Positions 46,097-56,632 of a stretch of 64,000 nucleotides of DNA are shown one piece after another. A program made the translations under genes and the position numbers. The stretch spans positions 3,720,001 through 3,784,000 of the forward strand of contig JBBPUQ010000009.1 in NCBI GenBank assembly GCA_038501195.1. The letters are read 5' to 3'. The notes beneath the pieces are model-generated. The model saw nothing but the letters and a program-made list of their open reading frames with translations, did not search any database and was not told where the DNA came from. Position 1 is the first letter of the stretch. Each line of letters opens with the position of its first letter. The stretch comes from Nemania diffusa. Its lineage: Eukaryota; Ascomycota; Sordariomycetes; Xylariales; Xylariaceae.

Positions 46097-47141
46097 TCGC
46101 ATTTCCCTACATTCGCAGCAGGGCTTGATGGAGACTATACGACACACATCTCTACCCATCTCCCCTCCCCTGCTGCCTTCTCTTGCCATGCATGTATGAA
46201 CTTTCATTTTTCCATCCATCAAGTCTCTACCTCTATTCCCTCTCTTTGGATTTCCCTCTCAAGACGGGCCTATGCATATTTCGGTTTTTGTTTCGTCCGC
46301 CGGCGCTCGGGGCACGGGCGTTCAGGGCGCGGTAACGACGGGCCCTCATCGGGCCACTGACATGATTTTTCTATTCTTGGAGGCGCATAAGGAATCGTGG
46401 TCCATTTTGGTTTTCATCTTGTCTTTTTCTTGTTATCTTCTTCCTTCGGACTCTCCCGCCTCTCCGTCGGAGAGCCAGAGAACCCCCTCTTGATACAATT
46501 TTTCTAATCTTCCCTATTGGGAACACGATGAGATGATGAAATCTAATATCGCACGTTGAAAAAGATGGTGGAGGGCAAGAACATGGGGCGGTCAAATAAT
46601 CTCTCTCCTTTTTCTTCATTCATTGGATGGGCAATACCTTACCTAGAGGGGCAGAGCAGAGCAGAGCAGAGCAGAGCAAACAGCAGCAGCACACGAATGG
46701 GAGCTCAGCATCGCTGGTCTTTTCCTTCTTAATGACAGCATTTTATATTCACCACCCCTTTCGCTCGGAAACGGGGTGGTTACAAGCAAAGCGAATATAT
46801 TGTACCTATACTATTTACCTTAGTCATCAGATAGATACCACACGGGTGCTAGGCGGGGGCCGATGATCCAGAGGATGGGGGATCATCGCCGGTAATTCGG
46901 ATAAGGAGGACGGGTCCGGATCAAAAAAAAAGGGATAGGCCAGCACTTTTTCACGAATGAATGAACAGACCATTTTTAATTCAACCTTCAAACGCGTTGC
47001 ACATGATCAAATGAACGTACTAAGTTGTCTAGTGATTTGCGGGTTGTTTCTTTAACCCTAAGTAGTTGTTTGTACATTTGATAAACATTATGTTACAAGC
47101 TGGAATGGATGTCGGCGCTGAGGTGAATTGGCACCTTATCT
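46097..47141. other. Convergent 3' intergenic region with short repeats
   Basis: The 3' flanks of the Myb-like gene and COX10. It holds a (GCAGA)n pentanucleotide run at 46651-46678 and a CAG run just after it. No gene recognised. Confidence 0.5.
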
Positions 47142-48800
47142 TCACGTAGATTTAAGGTGTGACGCCACTGCTTCGAGGTGGGCACCGTTGCCCCTTGCGT
47201 CTTTCGCGGGTTCTCCGCTATACTCTTCGTCCTCATCATAGTCTTCGTCGTACTCATCCTCGTCTAGCGTTGGTTCGCCAACAACGCTTCTCCATATACG
47301 ACTCCACATACCCTTCTTCTGTGCGAGTGCTAACACCATGATAGCGGGTAGAAGCCAAACGCTGGCCCAGAACAACCCGCGCGCGCTTCCCTTGAAGCCT
47401 TCGAGTCGGTGGAACTTCACCGCTTCGCGCACTAGCCAAACATTGACGGGTAGACTTGTCAAGGCGAAGGTCCACTCTGTGACACCGGCGGCGCATAGTC
47501 CAATACATATGGGGATGAAAGCGAGGCTATATCGGAGGGCCACGCGGCCGTTGCGTGCGGGATTCACCCAGCACAGCATCTGGTGTCCTGCCATCTTATA
47601 CTCCTCGCGTATCGACCAGGACAAGGCCATAAAGTGTGGGAATTGCCAGGCAAAGAGCAGGGCAGCGAACAGCCAGCCGCCGACGGCTTCGGGGGCGAGA
47701 AGCAGCTCCTGGAACGAGCCATCTCCTGTAGCGTACTCGCCAGCAGCCGCAGCCCAGCCCATGAGCGGGGGTATACCACCCACGACGGCACCAGCCCAGG
47801 TGTTGAGACAGGAAACCCGCTTCAGCGGGGTGTATACCCCTGCGTAGAGGGCTATGTTAGCGGCGCCGAGGAAGGCGACGGTGGGGTTGACGCCGAAGTA
47901 TAGGCCACCGACACCGGTCAGGGCAGCGAACACAGCAAAGGCGAGAGCTCTTCGCTGGGAGATCAGTCCTCGAACGAGTGGACGGTTTCGGGTGCGGCTC
48001 ATCATGGCGTCCCAAGCGGACTCGTAAAGCATATTGAGAGTGTTGGCGCTGGCACAGCAGAGCGCGGTGCCGGTGGTCAGAAAAGCGAGGGTCAAGGGTG
48101 ATAAGGAGGGAGTGTCGAGACCGACGGAGGGCGAGATGAAGTCGGGGACGGGGTAGAGCGCATAGGGTGCCATGGCGGTCAGCACGATGAGGACAGTGAG
48201 GCGGGGTTTCGAGAGCGAGAGGAAGAGAGACAGCTGGCTACGGAGGGAGCTTATAGGGTGTCTCGTCGATTCGGTAGTCAAGACGGAAGATGCATTGGGA
48301 GGGAGGATATCTTCCGTGGCTGCCGCCGCTCCCTCTGTAGATCCCTCTCTGGACCCCTCTTTCGACCGAGAGATACCAGTAGAGGTGGACCCAGAAGCTG
48401 TGTCTCGCGTCGCATCTTGTTGTCGCTTCTCTTGCTGTCGTAGCCGGCGTCGTCGGTGTGGAGGGATATTATCAGGGTCGGGCTTCACGTCGTGATGGCT
48501 AGCGACGCTTCCAGAAGCAGAAGTCCGTATCGACAGCTCATTAGAGACGAAATAATCGGCTTTCAGGCGAGCTGGTGTGGATTTGAGGACTTGTCGGAGG
48601 GGGGCGATCTGGGAGAAGGAATTCCTTGAGGCTCGAGGTGTCTGGACCGGCAGCTGCTGCGCCGGTCTCAGTCTCGGTCTCGGCCTTAGTGTCGGTGCTG
48701 TTGTTGATATTGTTCTTGGTGTCATCTGCCGGCTGCATCGCCAGCAGACGTTGTTGAGAGCATACGAGCGGAATACATTCCCGGCCGGCCGAAAGCTCAT
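47142..48800 (-). CDS. COX10: Protoheme IX farnesyltransferase, mitochondrial
   Basis: Converts heme B to heme O with farnesyl diphosphate in the inner mitochondrial membrane, the first step to heme A for cytochrome c oxidase. 552 aa, intronless, start ATG at 48800. The N-terminus (MSFRPAGNVFRSYALNNVCWRCSR) is basic and amphipathic, as expected of a mitochondrial presequence. A low-complexity stretch follows to about residue 190. The UbiA-type core begins at LSKPRLTVLIVLTAMAPYAL. It contains the polyprenyl-diphosphate-binding motif region ANTLNMLYESAWDAMMSRT with RNRPLVRG, then YTPLKRVSCLNTWAGAVVGG, and FAWQFPHFMALSW. About eight membrane segments are visible. The C-terminus is acidic. Key aspartate and arginine residues are present, so it should be active. 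Confidence 0.95.
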   Translation of the reverse strand: MSFRPAGNVFRSYALNNVCWRCSRQMTPRTISTTAPTLRPRPRLRPAQQLPVQTPRASRNSFSQIAPLRQVLKSTPARLKADYFVSNELSIRTSASGSVASHHDVKPDPDNIPPHRRRRLRQQEKRQQDATRDTASGSTSTGISRSKEGSREGSTEGAAAATEDILPPNASSVLTTESTRHPISSLRSQLSLFLSLSKPRLTVLIVLTAMAPYALYPVPDFISPSVGLDTPSLSPLTLAFLTTGTALCCASANTLNMLYESAWDAMMSRTRNRPLVRGLISQRRALAFAVFAALTGVGGLYFGVNPTVAFLGAANIALYAGVYTPLKRVSCLNTWAGAVVGGIPPLMGWAAAAGEYATGDGSFQELLLAPEAVGGWLFAALLFAWQFPHFMALSWSIREEYKMAGHQMLCWVNPARNGRVALRYSLAFIPICIGLCAAGVTEWTFALTSLPVNVWLVREAVKFHRLEGFKGSARGLFWASVWLLPAIMVLALAQKKGMWSRIWRSVVGEPTLDEDEYDEDYDEDEEYSGEPAKDARGNGAHLEAVASHLKST

Positions 48801-49329
48801 AATGACTAACTACAAGCGCGTGTCGCCAATTGGGTGATATCGCTCAGTTGAACTAGCAAGACGTCATATCCCTTGGGTAGAGTCGGTCTCGTAAGAGTGG
48901 CTTGTCCACCGTCGCTAATGTGAATCACCTCACGATTCTAATTATGGTTCGAATTGTATAAAACTTAATTGGACCAATTCCACTAGGCAAGGGTATAGGT
49001 ACTGGAGGTAGGTACCGCCTAAGCTACCTCTACCTCGGTACGTACATACTGTGGGGTTAGGATATGATGGACCGGCTACAAGAATACACCTCCGATGGCC
49101 ATAGGGAGGATGGAATTCATTATAACCTGCCTCTACACCATATTTGATAGCTTATCTTGTCCGTAAAGGCTGTGCAATTGGGCCTTTAGCAGAAAAATAT
49201 AAACCAATTTTTGGGGTGGCTTTTACCCTTCCATATCTTATGGCTCTATGATTACCTAAGGGCGTTTTATCGATTTAAAAGCTATAGTCGACAGGTATGA
49301 AATGGAGGGACGGATAGCTAACCCTGGTC
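48801..49329. other. COX10 upstream region
   Basis: Promoter-side intergenic DNA with a CTACCTCTACCTCGGTACGT stretch near 49024. No gene seen. It ends at the left end of the second AT-rich element. Confidence 0.5.
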
Positions 49330-49371
49330 TACAGAAGTTGGGGTCGAATTCAAGGGTAACGCCAAGGAAAC
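49330..49371 (+). repeat. Left terminal inverted repeat of the second AT-rich element
   Basis: Pairs with 52037-52078 in inverse orientation, with 41 of 42 positions identical and one transition. Confidence 0.9.
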
Positions 49372-52036
49372 GGCTACAGTGTGTGTAATCATTAGTTACG
49401 CCCAATCCCTGTACAGTTTCTGCTTTTTGCCCCATCTAAATTTAGTGTAAATATAAGTAATTAACAAATTTTTAAAAATAATCAATTATACAAGTGTTTT
49501 TTTAAAACTTTTAAATTATTTTAATTATATAAATTTAATTAAAATTTTTAATATAGCTAATTTTAAATAAATTATATTTTTTTTTGTTATTTTTTTAAAA
49601 TAATAATATAAAAATAAATTAATTATAAAAATATAATTTAAAAAGTTAAATTATTTTTATATTTTATTAATTTTTTTAAAATAATTTATTATTAAATTTA
49701 TATAAAAAATTACTTTTAAATTATTTTTAATTAATTTATTTTTATTAAATAAACTATTTAATTAATTTAATTATTTTTTTTTTATTATTTTATTATTTTT
49801 ATTTTTTTTTATTTTTTTAATTAATTAATTTATATTTAATTTATTAATAATATTTAACTTTTTAAAAATATATATTTAATAATTAAATTATTAATTTTTA
49901 TTAATTTAATTTAATTATAACTTTTATATTTAATTTTTTTAATAAATATATAATTTTATTAATAATATTAAAAATATTAATAAAAATTTATTTTATTTTA
50001 TTAATTATTATATTAATTATAATAGTTAAAAAAGTTTTAATTATATTTTTTTTTAAATTATTTATATATATTTATTTTATATATATTTTTATTAATTAAT
50101 AAAAATATTTTTAAATATTTTTAATTTTATTTTAAATAATTATTTATTTATTTTAAATAAAATTTATATTTTTTAAATATTTTTAAAAAATTAAATATTT
50201 TTTTATTTTAATAAAAATTTTTTAACTTTTATATTTATAAATTTTAAATTAAATTATATTATATATAAAAAATAAACTAAATTAAAATTTTATTAAAAAA
50301 TTTATTTAAAATTATTTAAATATAATAAAAAAATTAAAATAATAATTATATAAAAAAAAAATATTAATAAAAAATTTAATTTAAATATTAATAAATTATT
50401 ATTAATATAAATTAAAAAAATAATTTATTATAATTTATTATAATTAATTAGTTTTTTTAAAGTTTTTTTAAAACTTAAATTTTTTTAAAATTTAAGTTTT
50501 TTTAAAGTTTAATTTTTTTAAAAAAAAACTTTTAAAAAAACTTTAATATTAGTTATTTTAAATTATTTTTTTTTTTAATTTTTAATTTTTAAAAATTTTT
50601 ATATATTATATAAACTTTTTATAGTTTTTTTATAATTAATTTATAACTTTTTTAATTTATTAAACTTTTAATTAATTATTTAATTTTTTAGTTTTATAAA
50701 ATTTAAAAAATTAAATATTTTTTTTTAGTTATTTTTTTTATATAAATAAATTATTTATTATATATATTTTTTTGATTTTTTTAATATTTTTTTTATAAAT
50801 TTTTTAAAAAAAATTTTATTATTTTTTTTTTTAAATTATAATTATTTTTTTTTTAAATTTTTTTATATTATAATAATATATATAATAAAATGTTATTTTT
50901 TTAAATAATAAAATATTATTTTAAATATTTTATTTATAATTTTTATATATAAAATATAAAAAATAATTTTAAAACTTTTTTTTAATATTTTATTTAATTA
51001 ATATTTTTAGCTTTATTTTTTTATATTTAAATATTTGTTTTATTATTAAATTTTTATTTAATTTTTTTATTATTTTTATTATAATTTATATCGAATTTTT
51101 TAAAGTTATATTTAAATTTTTAAATAATTTTAATAATAAATTTAATAATAATATTATATTTATTTATTATAACTTTATAATATTTTTAAAAAATTATAAT
51201 TTATATAAATTAAATATATAAAAGTTTTATTTTATATTAATATATATAGCTTTAAAATATATAATTTATAAAGTTTTTTTATTATTTTTTAATAATTATA
51301 AAATAAAAAACTTTATAAATTTTTTTTTAAATTTTTTAATATTTTTATTATTATTAAAAATATATAAAAGTTATATTATTTTAAATAATTTTTTTTTATT
51401 AATTTAAGATTTAATTTTTAATTTTTAAATAAAAAAATAAAAAAATAATATAATTTAAAATTATTAGATTTAATTTAATTATTAATTTAATATTTTTAAA
51501 ACTTTTTTTTATAAAAAATTATAATATTATAATTTTTAAAATTTATTTTATATTATTATAACTTTTATAACTTTTAATTTTTTTTTAATAAAATATATTA
51601 ATAAAAATTTATATAAAAAATTTATAATTAATTTAATTAACTATTAAAATTTTTATAATTTTTTTATTTTTATTTAAAATTAATTTTATATATTTAATAA
51701 AAATATAATTTTTAAAACAATAGTTATATATTTTAATTTTTAAAAATAATTTAATAATATTATTAAAGCTATAATTTATTTTTTAAACTATTTAAAGTTT
51801 TATTAAATTTTTTTTTAAAAAAAAAAAACATTTAAAAATATATATTTAAATTAAATTTTTAAACTATTTTAATTTAATATTATAATATTAATTTAAAATA
51901 TTTTATAATATAAATTAGTAATAGTTGCTATATTTTACTTATTAATTTAATAAAGTAGAAAACTTGCTTTGTTTTAGATTATCTAGGCTATATATACTAG
52001 TGTCACAGTTTGGGTTATTTTATTTATACATGGCTA

Positions 52037-52078
52037 GTTTCCTTGGCGTTACCTTTGAATTCGACCCCAACTTCTGTA
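52037..52078 (-). repeat. Right terminal inverted repeat of the second AT-rich element
   Basis: Reverse complement of 49330-49371 apart from one G/A difference (TTCAAAGG here, TTCAAGGG on the left). Confidence 0.9.
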
Positions 52079-52789
52079 TGCATGTGTTACAGTCTCAAAT
52101 CAAATACCTATGTACCTAATGTACCTAATTACCCATCTCCAGCCATATTCTATACGATACCTACGATCCATACGATACGGTGAACGGTGTATCTACCGAT
52201 TACCTACTTGTATGATATAATAGGTGTTACTACACGATCAATTTGAACCCCCTTTAGGTATAGTCACATGAGCAAGCATATCTGCGGTAACACATTAACG
52301 AATCCCAGTATCTCTCTTCCATGCATCTAATTCGCCTCAAATTTCTACAGAGAGTACTGCGTACGGCCCGTCCCATTCATGATACTGTATCTACTGTACC
52401 TCATGGCTGCTTATACCTGCATCATCATGCATCTATATAGGTAGCTGCTATCAAAAGCCAAGTGCCTCCTTGCGCTCTCTCTATCTACAGCCGGAGAGAC
52501 GGGAGAATGTGAGGAGATAGGCATGGGAGATATTGACTCCATACGACTACAACCTCTGGCTATCTAGCTGGTATCTTGATTCCGACTCTCCTTCGTGAAT
52601 GGAGTGGAAGCAATAAAGCCTTACGATAAAAATCCGCCACGGCGAGACAGAAACATCAGGTTGTTTTATTGCTCTATCTCGTAGGATGAAGATCGCTGCA
52701 TTGCGCACTATCCCCGACAGAGACTGGGGTAAGACCAATGCCGATAAGAACATCTCATATTATTGGCTTACTTATTCTGAACATCTATC
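52079..52789. other. Intergenic spacer between two transposable elements
   Basis: Normal-GC DNA of 0.7 kb with CTACCTA/TACCTAATG words near 52110-52205. No gene recognised. Confidence 0.5.
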
Positions 52790-53407
52790 TAGGACGGTGG
52801 GCCAGGTATACCAATACCGACAAAACTAAAAAAACACCAAAAACACTGAATTTGCCCCACTTTATATGTCGGTCGACTACCTGCGTACGATTGCTAAGTC
52901 ACTTCAGTAGCTGCTGTAAGTAGCAACTGTAAATAGCGAAACTACTTAACAATGACAGCAGCGATAACAACGATAACAATAATACTTATTTTTCTTTTTT
53001 TTTATTAAAAAAAAAAGCGTTAAAAGCTGAGTTGCTGGTCCGGTTGTACAGCTGGCGGTTTAGCCGCCCATGTAAATGTAAAGTTGTGACTGCACTAACT
53101 GAGGTTATTGTAGCTATATTGTAGCTGTACAACCTACGGTCGCGCTTCAACTGCGCAGCAGTCAGAAAGCAAAACTACTTGCTTTTTTATATTAAATAAA
53201 TATTATTATTTTATTTGTGCAATAATAATAATAAAAAGCTAAAATTTAATATTATATTTTATATTTTTATATAATAATATATATATTTACTTAATTGATT
53301 TATTGCTTTGTACGCTATTTGCAAATCTGAAAACTAAAAATTAAAAACTAAAAACGAAAGCAGAAAAAAAATAGTTTTGTCGGTATTGGTATACCTGGCC
53401 CTCCCTA
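52790..53407. mobile_element. MITE-like element with perfect 30-bp inverted repeats
   Basis: About 0.6 kb. A perfect 30-bp inverted repeat starting GGGCCAGGTATACCAATACC occupies 52799-52828 and 53372-53401. Outside it the ends continue less exactly (GGACGGT on the left, GGGA on the right) to TA at 52790-52791 and 53406-53407. The interior mixes a normal-GC core with AT-rich arms and has no coding capacity. It ends 283 bp before the modelled start codon of the NCS1 permease, so it sits in that gene's promoter. Confidence 0.75.
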
Positions 53408-53690
53408 ATCTAGCCCTACCTAAGAACATGGGCTCAGCTGAGCCTTGATGATGCTACATCACCTGACATGGGTTCCTTAACGTAGTACGCATATGGAATG
53501 CGGGCGAGTGGCTGGTACAGATTCAGGATACCTCTTGAGATCTAGACCGGGGGAAGAGATAAGAATGTACCTGTGCCTACTTACATATATAGGTAGGCCC
53601 AGCAGGCCTCGAAAGCTTGCTGCCGTACGCGGGACTAATAGCGAACTAAATATCGTGAAAGACGCTTGCTTCATAGGCCTTTGGTCACGG
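53408..53690 (+). promoter_or_regulatory. Proximal promoter of the NCS1 permease
   Basis: Holds AGATAA at 53557-53562, a match to the HGATAR site of AreA/NIT2-type nitrogen regulators, 128 bp before the modelled start. This suits a nucleobase or allantoin permease. A single hexamer is weak evidence. Confidence 0.35.
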
Positions 53691-55936
53691 ATGAAAAGCT
53701 ACCTAGGCGGCATATCCTCCGGCTTATTACGACATTTATCTCCGATTCCTGGTATCTGTTCAACAGTACGCATTCCTGAATGTTTTCTTTATTCGTGTTA
53801 GCATAGTTTACGTCTCCTGCATGTAGTCGAAACCTATCCGCAGTGAATCCACCAAGTGCTACCTTATGAACACCCATTTCTCTCTAACTCTTGGTTTTAC
53901 GCAGTGACGAGGCCGTCAGCCTCCGAGATCAAGCGGAAATGTACATCTCTGCACGCATGGGAGCTCCCGAAACAAACGGGAGCTCTCGCTCCAGCTCACG
54001 TCTGGACCAATAAGGATATGGGTACGACGAACTACATCCCTCTCCTGCACCCCGCGTCTTACACTTCCCGCCGGGAGTAACATACATACATACGTGCATG
54101 CGTAGACTAACAGACAGCCGGGAATAGACCCAACCCCTCCGGAGCAGCAGAACTGGGGCATCTGGAGCATAATCGCCTACTGGGCCACCGATGTGCTGAA
54201 CCTCTCAACATGGCAGACCGCATCCGCTGTCCTCGCCGTCGGCCTATCATGGCGAGAGGCCATCCCGATCATGTTCCTCGGTAATCTGGCCGTGGCCATC
54301 CCGATCGTGCTCAATGGCGCTATCGGATCTAAGCTGCACATCCCCTTCTCCGTCATAGCCACCAGTAGTTTCGGTTATTACCTGCGGTATTTCTCCATTG
54401 TCAGCCGTTGCGTTCTCGCCATGTTCTGGCTTGGTATCCAGGTGAGTAATAGAATCATGGAAACTCATATCCATAAAACCTTGACGAAAGAAATCTTTCT
54501 AGAATGCCAACACCACTAACAAAGAGGACAACTAGAGCGTGAACGGCTCGCAATGTATAACTATTATGCTCCGTGCCTGGGCGCCGTCTTACAACGACAT
54601 CCCAAACCAGCTACCCAAATCCGCCGGTCTCACGACGCAGGGCTTCATATCCTTCTTCCTATTCTGGATCATCCAACTCCCTCTCCTCCTCATCCACCCT
54701 ACGAAGCTGAAGCCGCTGTTCTGGATCAAGTTATTCGCGGCCCCGGTATCCGCGCTTGCGCTCCTCGGCTGGTCAGTTCACAAGGCCGGCGGCGGCGGTG
54801 AGATCTTCGCGCAACGCGCCACGGTTAGCGGATCGGGTGAGTGTTCTTCCCTTTCCCTATCAACTCCTTTCTAGTCCTTATATTTGAAGGAGTTACGTTA
54901 TATCGTAAATGGATCGATCCCCTTAGTCTTAGCTATCGTGATTCAAGTTTAAGCAAATCAAACATAAACATAATTAGAAAAGCAACAACGGCTAATTTAT
55001 CCCTCGTGGGGCGAAACAGAATACGCCTACCTCTGGCTCTCGAGCATGTCGAGCGTGACGGGCAGCTGGTCGACACTAGCAGTAAACATCCCAGACTTCA
55101 CGCGCTACGCCAAGTCAGCCAACGGGCAGTTCGTACAGCTGCCGATGATGCCCATCATCTTCACCATCTGCGGCACCATCGGCATCGTGACGACGTCGGC
55201 GGCGCACGTCTTCACGGGCCAGTTCCTGTGGAACCCGCTGGACATCATCACGCTGTGGCTCGACTACGGCTCGGGCGGGCGCGCGGCGGCCTTCTTCGCC
55301 GCGCTGGCCTGGTACATCGCGCAGGTCGGCACCAACATCACGGCCAACAGCATCTCGGCCGCCAACGACCTCACCGTGCTCTTCCCGCGCTGGGTCAACA
55401 TCCCGCGCGGCTGCCTCATCGCCGCCGTCATCGCCGGCTGGGTGCTCGTGCCCTGGAAGATCCTGAGCTCCGCCGCCACGCTCCTCGCCTTCCTCGGCGG
55501 CTACGCCGTCTTCCTCGGCCCGCTGGCCGGCATCCTCGCCGCCGACTTCTGGCTCGTCAAGAAGCAGGCCATCGACATCCCCGCCCTGTACAACCCCGAC
55601 GGCCGCTACCGCTACGTCGCCGGCTGCAACTGGCGCGCCGCCGTCGCCTTCCTCGTGCCCGTGGCCCCGCTGCTCCCGGGGCTCGGACAGAGCATCTCGG
55701 GCGCGAGCGTCGTGCACATCAACGCCGGCCTCACGCACCTCTACACCTTCAACTGGATGTTCGGCTTCGTCACCTCCATCTTCCTCTACACCGTCCTCAG
55801 CTACGCCTTCCCCGCCAAGGAGACGCTGGTCGCCGAGACCATCTGGGATCTGGACCAGATTGCCATCGAGGCGTACGCGCGCGAGAGCGACGTCGAGGGA
55901 TCGGATGGGAAGTTTTCGGATAAAGGCCGCTTGTGA
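53691..55936 (+). CDS. NCS1 family uracil/uridine/allantoin-type permease
   Basis: Plasma-membrane permease for a nucleobase, nucleoside or hydantoin. My model has exons 53691-53751, 53905-54021, 54128-54441, 54536-54836 and 55020-55936, total 569 aa with consistent phases. Exon 1 is the least certain: the clear coding part has no ATG before NKDM, and a first exon (MKSYLGGISSGLL) with a GTATCT donor restores a start. Family evidence: WELPKQTGALAP then NKDMDPTPPEQQNW (formed over intron 2), IAYWATDVLNLSTWQ, GSQCITIMLRAWAPSY, SSVTGSWSTLAVNIPDFTRY, WYIAQVGTNITANSISAAND, FLGPLAGILAADFWLVKK. These match fungal Fur/Dal4/Fui1 proteins. The exact substrate cannot be given. Confidence 0.88.
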
Positions 55937-56632
55937 TTAGGGCAGAGATATAAATAAGTCAAGGAACTTCCTTATCAATAGGTACTGGATAGCAGTCTCA
56001 GAAATAGAGAAGCGTTGATGAAATTGTTGCTACATTGGCTCGGATAATACCCTCTCAATATAAAATTGTGAAGCTATGCTTGACCCCTAACATTTGCTAG
56101 ATGTTAACTGCATAGATTAGCGAGACGGAGGTATATACTTGCTTGTATTATCTACGGCACGCAACTAATAGCTTTAGTTGTGCGATCTACGTTCAAGATT
56201 AGTAGTTGACGAAGTAGAAAATGAAACAACTTAGCAAGGATCCAAGCTACCTTCCTATTCTTTCATCTCGTATAGTTACTAACAACATCGAATTTTACCA
56301 TCATGCCTTAACCCCTCTGATATGTCTGGTCATTCTCTACAACAGGGTACTAGAAGTGTAATAGCGTTCGAAAGCGTAGAAGATCACATAGTCGTAATCA
56401 TAACAGAGGCCGTAGAGCAACATTAAGTTATTATTTTTGTATCAGCCATATACACACCCAGGATTGCAACAGCGCTCAAAACTTTTAACCGCAACGCCAT
56501 ACACATCCATACACTAGACCTAAAGTCTTTGCCAGATCTAACGCAGACTCGAAACCTGTTTAAAACAGAACAGACCGAACTCCTCTAGGGTATTTTCGCC
56601 TAGAGCAAGATAGTATAAACACGCTCTTCTTT
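55937..56632. other. Convergent 3' intergenic region
   Basis: Non-coding DNA between the NCS1 permease and MSH6 stop codons. Nothing further seen. Confidence 0.5.

Larger units (their letters stand above)
49330..52078. mobile_element. Extremely AT-rich Tc1/mariner-like element with 42-bp terminal inverted repeats
   Basis: About 2.75 kb. Both ends read TA then CAGAAGTTGGGGTCGAAT and continue GGTAACGCCAAGGAAAC (left 49330-49371, right 52037-52078 inverted). Over 42 bp there is a single difference, G against A, a transition. A TA flank plus an end starting CAG fits the Tc1/mariner superfamily. From about 49440 to 51940 the interior is almost purely A and T, with only scattered G or C, so no transposase can be read. 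The size suits a full-length element. The decay is best explained by RIP. Confidence 0.78.

Noticed and set aside
45344..46222. Minus-strand frame of 292 codons over the Myb-like gene
   Set aside because: Low-complexity Val/Arg-rich shadow of the Q/H/A-rich coding tail on the other strand.
55115..55738. Minus-strand frame of 207 codons
   Set aside because: Gly/Asp/Arg-rich antisense shadow of the GC-rich NCS1 exon.
54841..55923. Plus-strand frame of 360 codons with Arg/His-rich translation
   Set aside because: Out-of-frame shadow of the last NCS1 permease exon, which has the real family motifs.
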